DNA of 64,000 bases, from positions 16,246 to 80,245 of the forward strand of contig JAZKGE010000014.1 of NCBI GenBank assembly GCA_040386075.1, read 5' to 3'. The notes under the pieces were generated by a model. It worked only from the letters and a program-made list of their open reading frames with translations, was not told the origin of the DNA and did no database searches. Below, piece by piece: positions 62,323 to 64,000 of this stretch (its first letter is position 1; each line of letters starts with the position of its first letter). The stretch comes from UBA4416 sp040386075. GTDB lineage: Bacteria; Bacteroidota; Bacteroidia; B-17B0; Aurantibacillaceae. The position numbers and the translations under genes were made by a program.

Positions 62323-63666
62323 CTAAACTAAAACAGGAACTAACTCTCCATTCACAAAACCCTCTTCGTTTAAGGCTTTTGTAGTAATACAAACCGATCG
62401 GTTAACCAAAGCCTCATCAAAAGGATGTGAGATCTTGATGTAATTTTCGGTGAAGCCATGCATGATGCCGTTCTTGTTCTCATGTTCAAACAAAACCGTA
62501 AAGTCTTTATTGAGGTGTTGCTCGTAAAAACCTCTCAGCTTTTTTGCTGAAAGAATGCGCAGCATTTTATTACGGCGTTTACGTTCGGCAATATCTACTT
62601 TACCATCTAAAAATATAGCCTCGGTATTATCACGCTCGCTATAAGTAAACACATGCAGGTACGATACATCCAGTGAATTAATGAAATTATAAGTATCTAA
62701 AAAATGTTCCTGCGTTTCACCCGGAAAACCAACAATAACATCCACGCCAATGCAACAGTTGGGCATCAGTTGTTTTATTTTGGCTACACGGTCCTGGTAC
62801 AATTCGCGCTTGTAACGGCGTTTCATTTTACTCAGTATCTCGTTATTGCCACTTTGTAAAGGAATGTGAAAATGAGGCACAAAACGTTTCGATTGAGCTA
62901 CAAATTCTATCACCTCGTCTTTTAACAAATTAGGTTCAATAGAGGAAATGCGAATACGTTCGATGCCTTCTACTTTATCCAGTTCTTTTATCAGATCAAG
63001 AAAATTATATTCTTTGCGTTTTTTAGTATCGGTGTCAATATCAATTCCGTAGCCAAAATCGCCCAGGTTAACGCCCGTTAAAACAATTTCTTTTACGCCG
63101 CTTTCAGCAATGCGTTTGGCATTTGCAACTGCATTCTCAATGGTATCGCTGCGGCTTTTACCGCGAGCTAACGGAATTGTGCAAAACGTGCAGCTGTAAT
63201 CGCAACCATCCTGAACTTTTAAGAAAGAACGGGTACGGTCCCCAACTGAAAATGAATCAACAAAAGTATGTACATCACTTATCTCGCAGTTATGAATCTC
63301 GGTATGAACGTTCTTGCCTGCAAGGTTAATGTAATTCAGTAATTTAAATTTTTCAGAAGCACCCAAAACTACATCCACTCCTTCGATATTCGAAATTTCA
63401 TCCGGTTTTAATTGGGCATAACAACCAACCACGGCAATAAACGTATCGGGGTTTTTGGCAAGGGCCGATCTAACAATTTGCTTACATTCTTTATCCGCAT
63501 TTTCGGTTACTGAGCAGGTGTTTATCACGCACACATCAGCACCCAGGTCAAATGCAATTTTCTGAAAACCTTTTTCCTGCATTAAGCGGGCAATAGTTGA
63601 GGTTTCCGAAAAATTCAGTTTGCAACCAAGGGTATGAAATGAGACCGTTTTTCCTTCAAAAGACAT
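62323..63666 (-). CDS. mtaB: tRNA-t6A37 methylthiotransferase MtaB
   Basis: The 447-residue radical-SAM enzyme adds a methylthio group to t6A37 of tRNA, giving ms2t6A. The first cluster is held by C15, C51 and C82 (HTLGCKLN, NTCSVTENAD, VVGCYAQL), and the radical-SAM cluster by C155-x3-C159-x2-C162 (DGCDYSCTFC). A TRAM-like region closes the protein. It needs t6A from the Sua5/TsaC route. The gene is monocistronic. A duplicated piece of its 3' end lies about 420 bp downstream. Confidence 0.96.
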   Translation of the reverse strand: MSFEGKTVSFHTLGCKLNFSETSTIARLMQEKGFQKIAFDLGADVCVINTCSVTENADKECKQIVRSALAKNPDTFIAVVGCYAQLKPDEISNIEGVDVVLGASEKFKLLNYINLAGKNVHTEIHNCEISDVHTFVDSFSVGDRTRSFLKVQDGCDYSCTFCTIPLARGKSRSDTIENAVANAKRIAESGVKEIVLTGVNLGDFGYGIDIDTDTKKRKEYNFLDLIKELDKVEGIERIRISSIEPNLLKDEVIEFVAQSKRFVPHFHIPLQSGNNEILSKMKRRYKRELYQDRVAKIKQLMPNCCIGVDVIVGFPGETQEHFLDTYNFINSLDVSYLHVFTYSERDNTEAIFLDGKVDIAERKRRNKMLRILSAKKLRGFYEQHLNKDFTVLFEHENKNGIMHGFTENYIKISHPFDEALVNRSVCITTKALNEEGFVNGELVPVLV

Positions 63667-63671
63667 GGCCG

Positions 63672-63679
63672 CAAAGATA
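63672..63679 (-). promoter_or_regulatory. Candidate -7 box of mtaB
   Basis: TATCTTTG on the minus strand ends 6 bp before the ATG, so the transcript would have almost no leader. No clear -33 match. Confidence 0.4.
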
Positions 63680-63723
63680 CGTTTTTTTCTTATTTGTGGG
63701 TATTGATTAGGGAAATAAAGGTT

Positions 63724-63823
63724 AGGGCGTGTCCCCGCAAAAGAGGCGGCGGGGCCGGGCTTTCCGTTCCAATCTTTTGCGGGAGGCAGGCAAAAGGATT
63801 TCCACTACAATCCCTCACGCGGG
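63724..63823 (+). repeat. Repeat A, copy 4
   Basis: The most divergent copy, about 100 bp, with a GC-rich left half. The hairpin at 63771-63800 has 10/11-bp arms (T4/A4) and a 9-nt loop. It is followed by repeat C copy 3, as in the copy 3 and C1 arrangement. With that repeat it fills the 334 bp after the mtaB start region. Confidence 0.8.
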
Positions 63824-63889
63824 TGCAAAATAAGTTTGAAACTTTTACTTCCAAATTACCGCAAGCTCCCACGGGAGGTATAAGTTCTT

Positions 63890-64000
63890 CCGCCTTTTAA
63901 ATTTAACGAAGAAAATCGAACTTATTTTTAGTAGGGATTTGTGCGACGATTCTGGGCTGTTTGAGGCCTGTTTTTCACAGGCCGAGTTTCCAGAATCGGG
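63890..64000 (+). repeat. Repeat C, copy 3 (cut by window end)
   Basis: The left arm and top of the palindrome are present, with the top stem GGCCTGT/ACAGGCC around TTTTC. The right arm lies beyond the window. Confidence 0.85.

Noticed and set aside
63690..63900. Short open frames upstream of mtaB
   Set aside because: Both strands read through repeat A copy 4; the apparent peptide matches only reflect the repeat.

Overview
The window is about 64 kb of AT-rich chromosomal DNA from a member of the Bacteroidota, probably an environmental Flavobacteriales- or Sphingobacteriales-like lineage; I cannot place it more finely without a search. The evidence is type IX secretion C-terminal sorting domains of both type A and type B, a TonB-dependent receptor with a carboxypeptidase-like N-terminal domain, a group II GGGP synthase, a PafA-like phosphatase, a PorE-like WD40 protein, and promoters of the TTTG-N19/20-TAnnTTTG form. 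No tRNA, rRNA, CRISPR array, intact transposase or prophage was seen. All functional calls come from motifs read by eye.

Layout. 1-6.9 kb: SprT-like protease, Tex, a TPR hybrid histidine kinase and a small secreted protein with a Trp-triad repeat. 6.9-9.9 kb, minus strand: a redox and CO2 group (beta-carbonic anhydrase, CDGSH protein, small membrane protein, YceI, pirin). 10-13.4 kb, minus strand: GyrI-like protein, methyltransferase, Mrr-like nuclease and fumarylacetoacetase. 13.5-17 kb: lipoprotein-like unknown, PAP2 phosphatase, GT39 glycosyltransferase, TspO. 17-33 kb: secreted M43 protease, threonine aldolase, TPR membrane protein, TonB receptor, a 1.6-kaa type B T9SS cargo, a second PAP2 protein, a site-2-type protease and an APC permease. 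33.5-44.3 kb: a second giant T9SS cargo whose natural start codon seems to have become ATA, another APC permease, an HhH protein, a FlaA1/CapD-type sugar dehydratase and a PafA-like phosphatase. 44.3-52.3 kb: Sua5, PorE-like/SPOR protein, an unusual endonuclease III-peroxiredoxin fusion, DUF523, DUF4197, CinA and an alpha/beta hydrolase. 52.3-56.9 kb: a minus-strand cofactor and lipid group (PPTase, GGGP synthase, ThiE-like, PnuC, NadR-like kinase) divergent from ahcY. 56.9-64 kb: two small membrane proteins, a GNAT enzyme, FtsK and MtaB, separated by a dense block of structured intergenic repeats.

The points most worth a second look are: (1) one continuous ORF joining endonuclease III to a Bcp-type peroxiredoxin through a Lys/Ala-rich linker; (2) repeat families A, B and C, whose hairpins show covariation between copies, plus a coding-diverged fragment of the mtaB 3' end embedded among them; (3) the ATA start with an intact signal peptide and a well-formed promoter on the 33.5-kb T9SS cargo; (4) the Trp-triad repeat of the 130-aa secreted protein; (5) a PorE-like architecture ending in a SPOR-like domain instead of OmpA.
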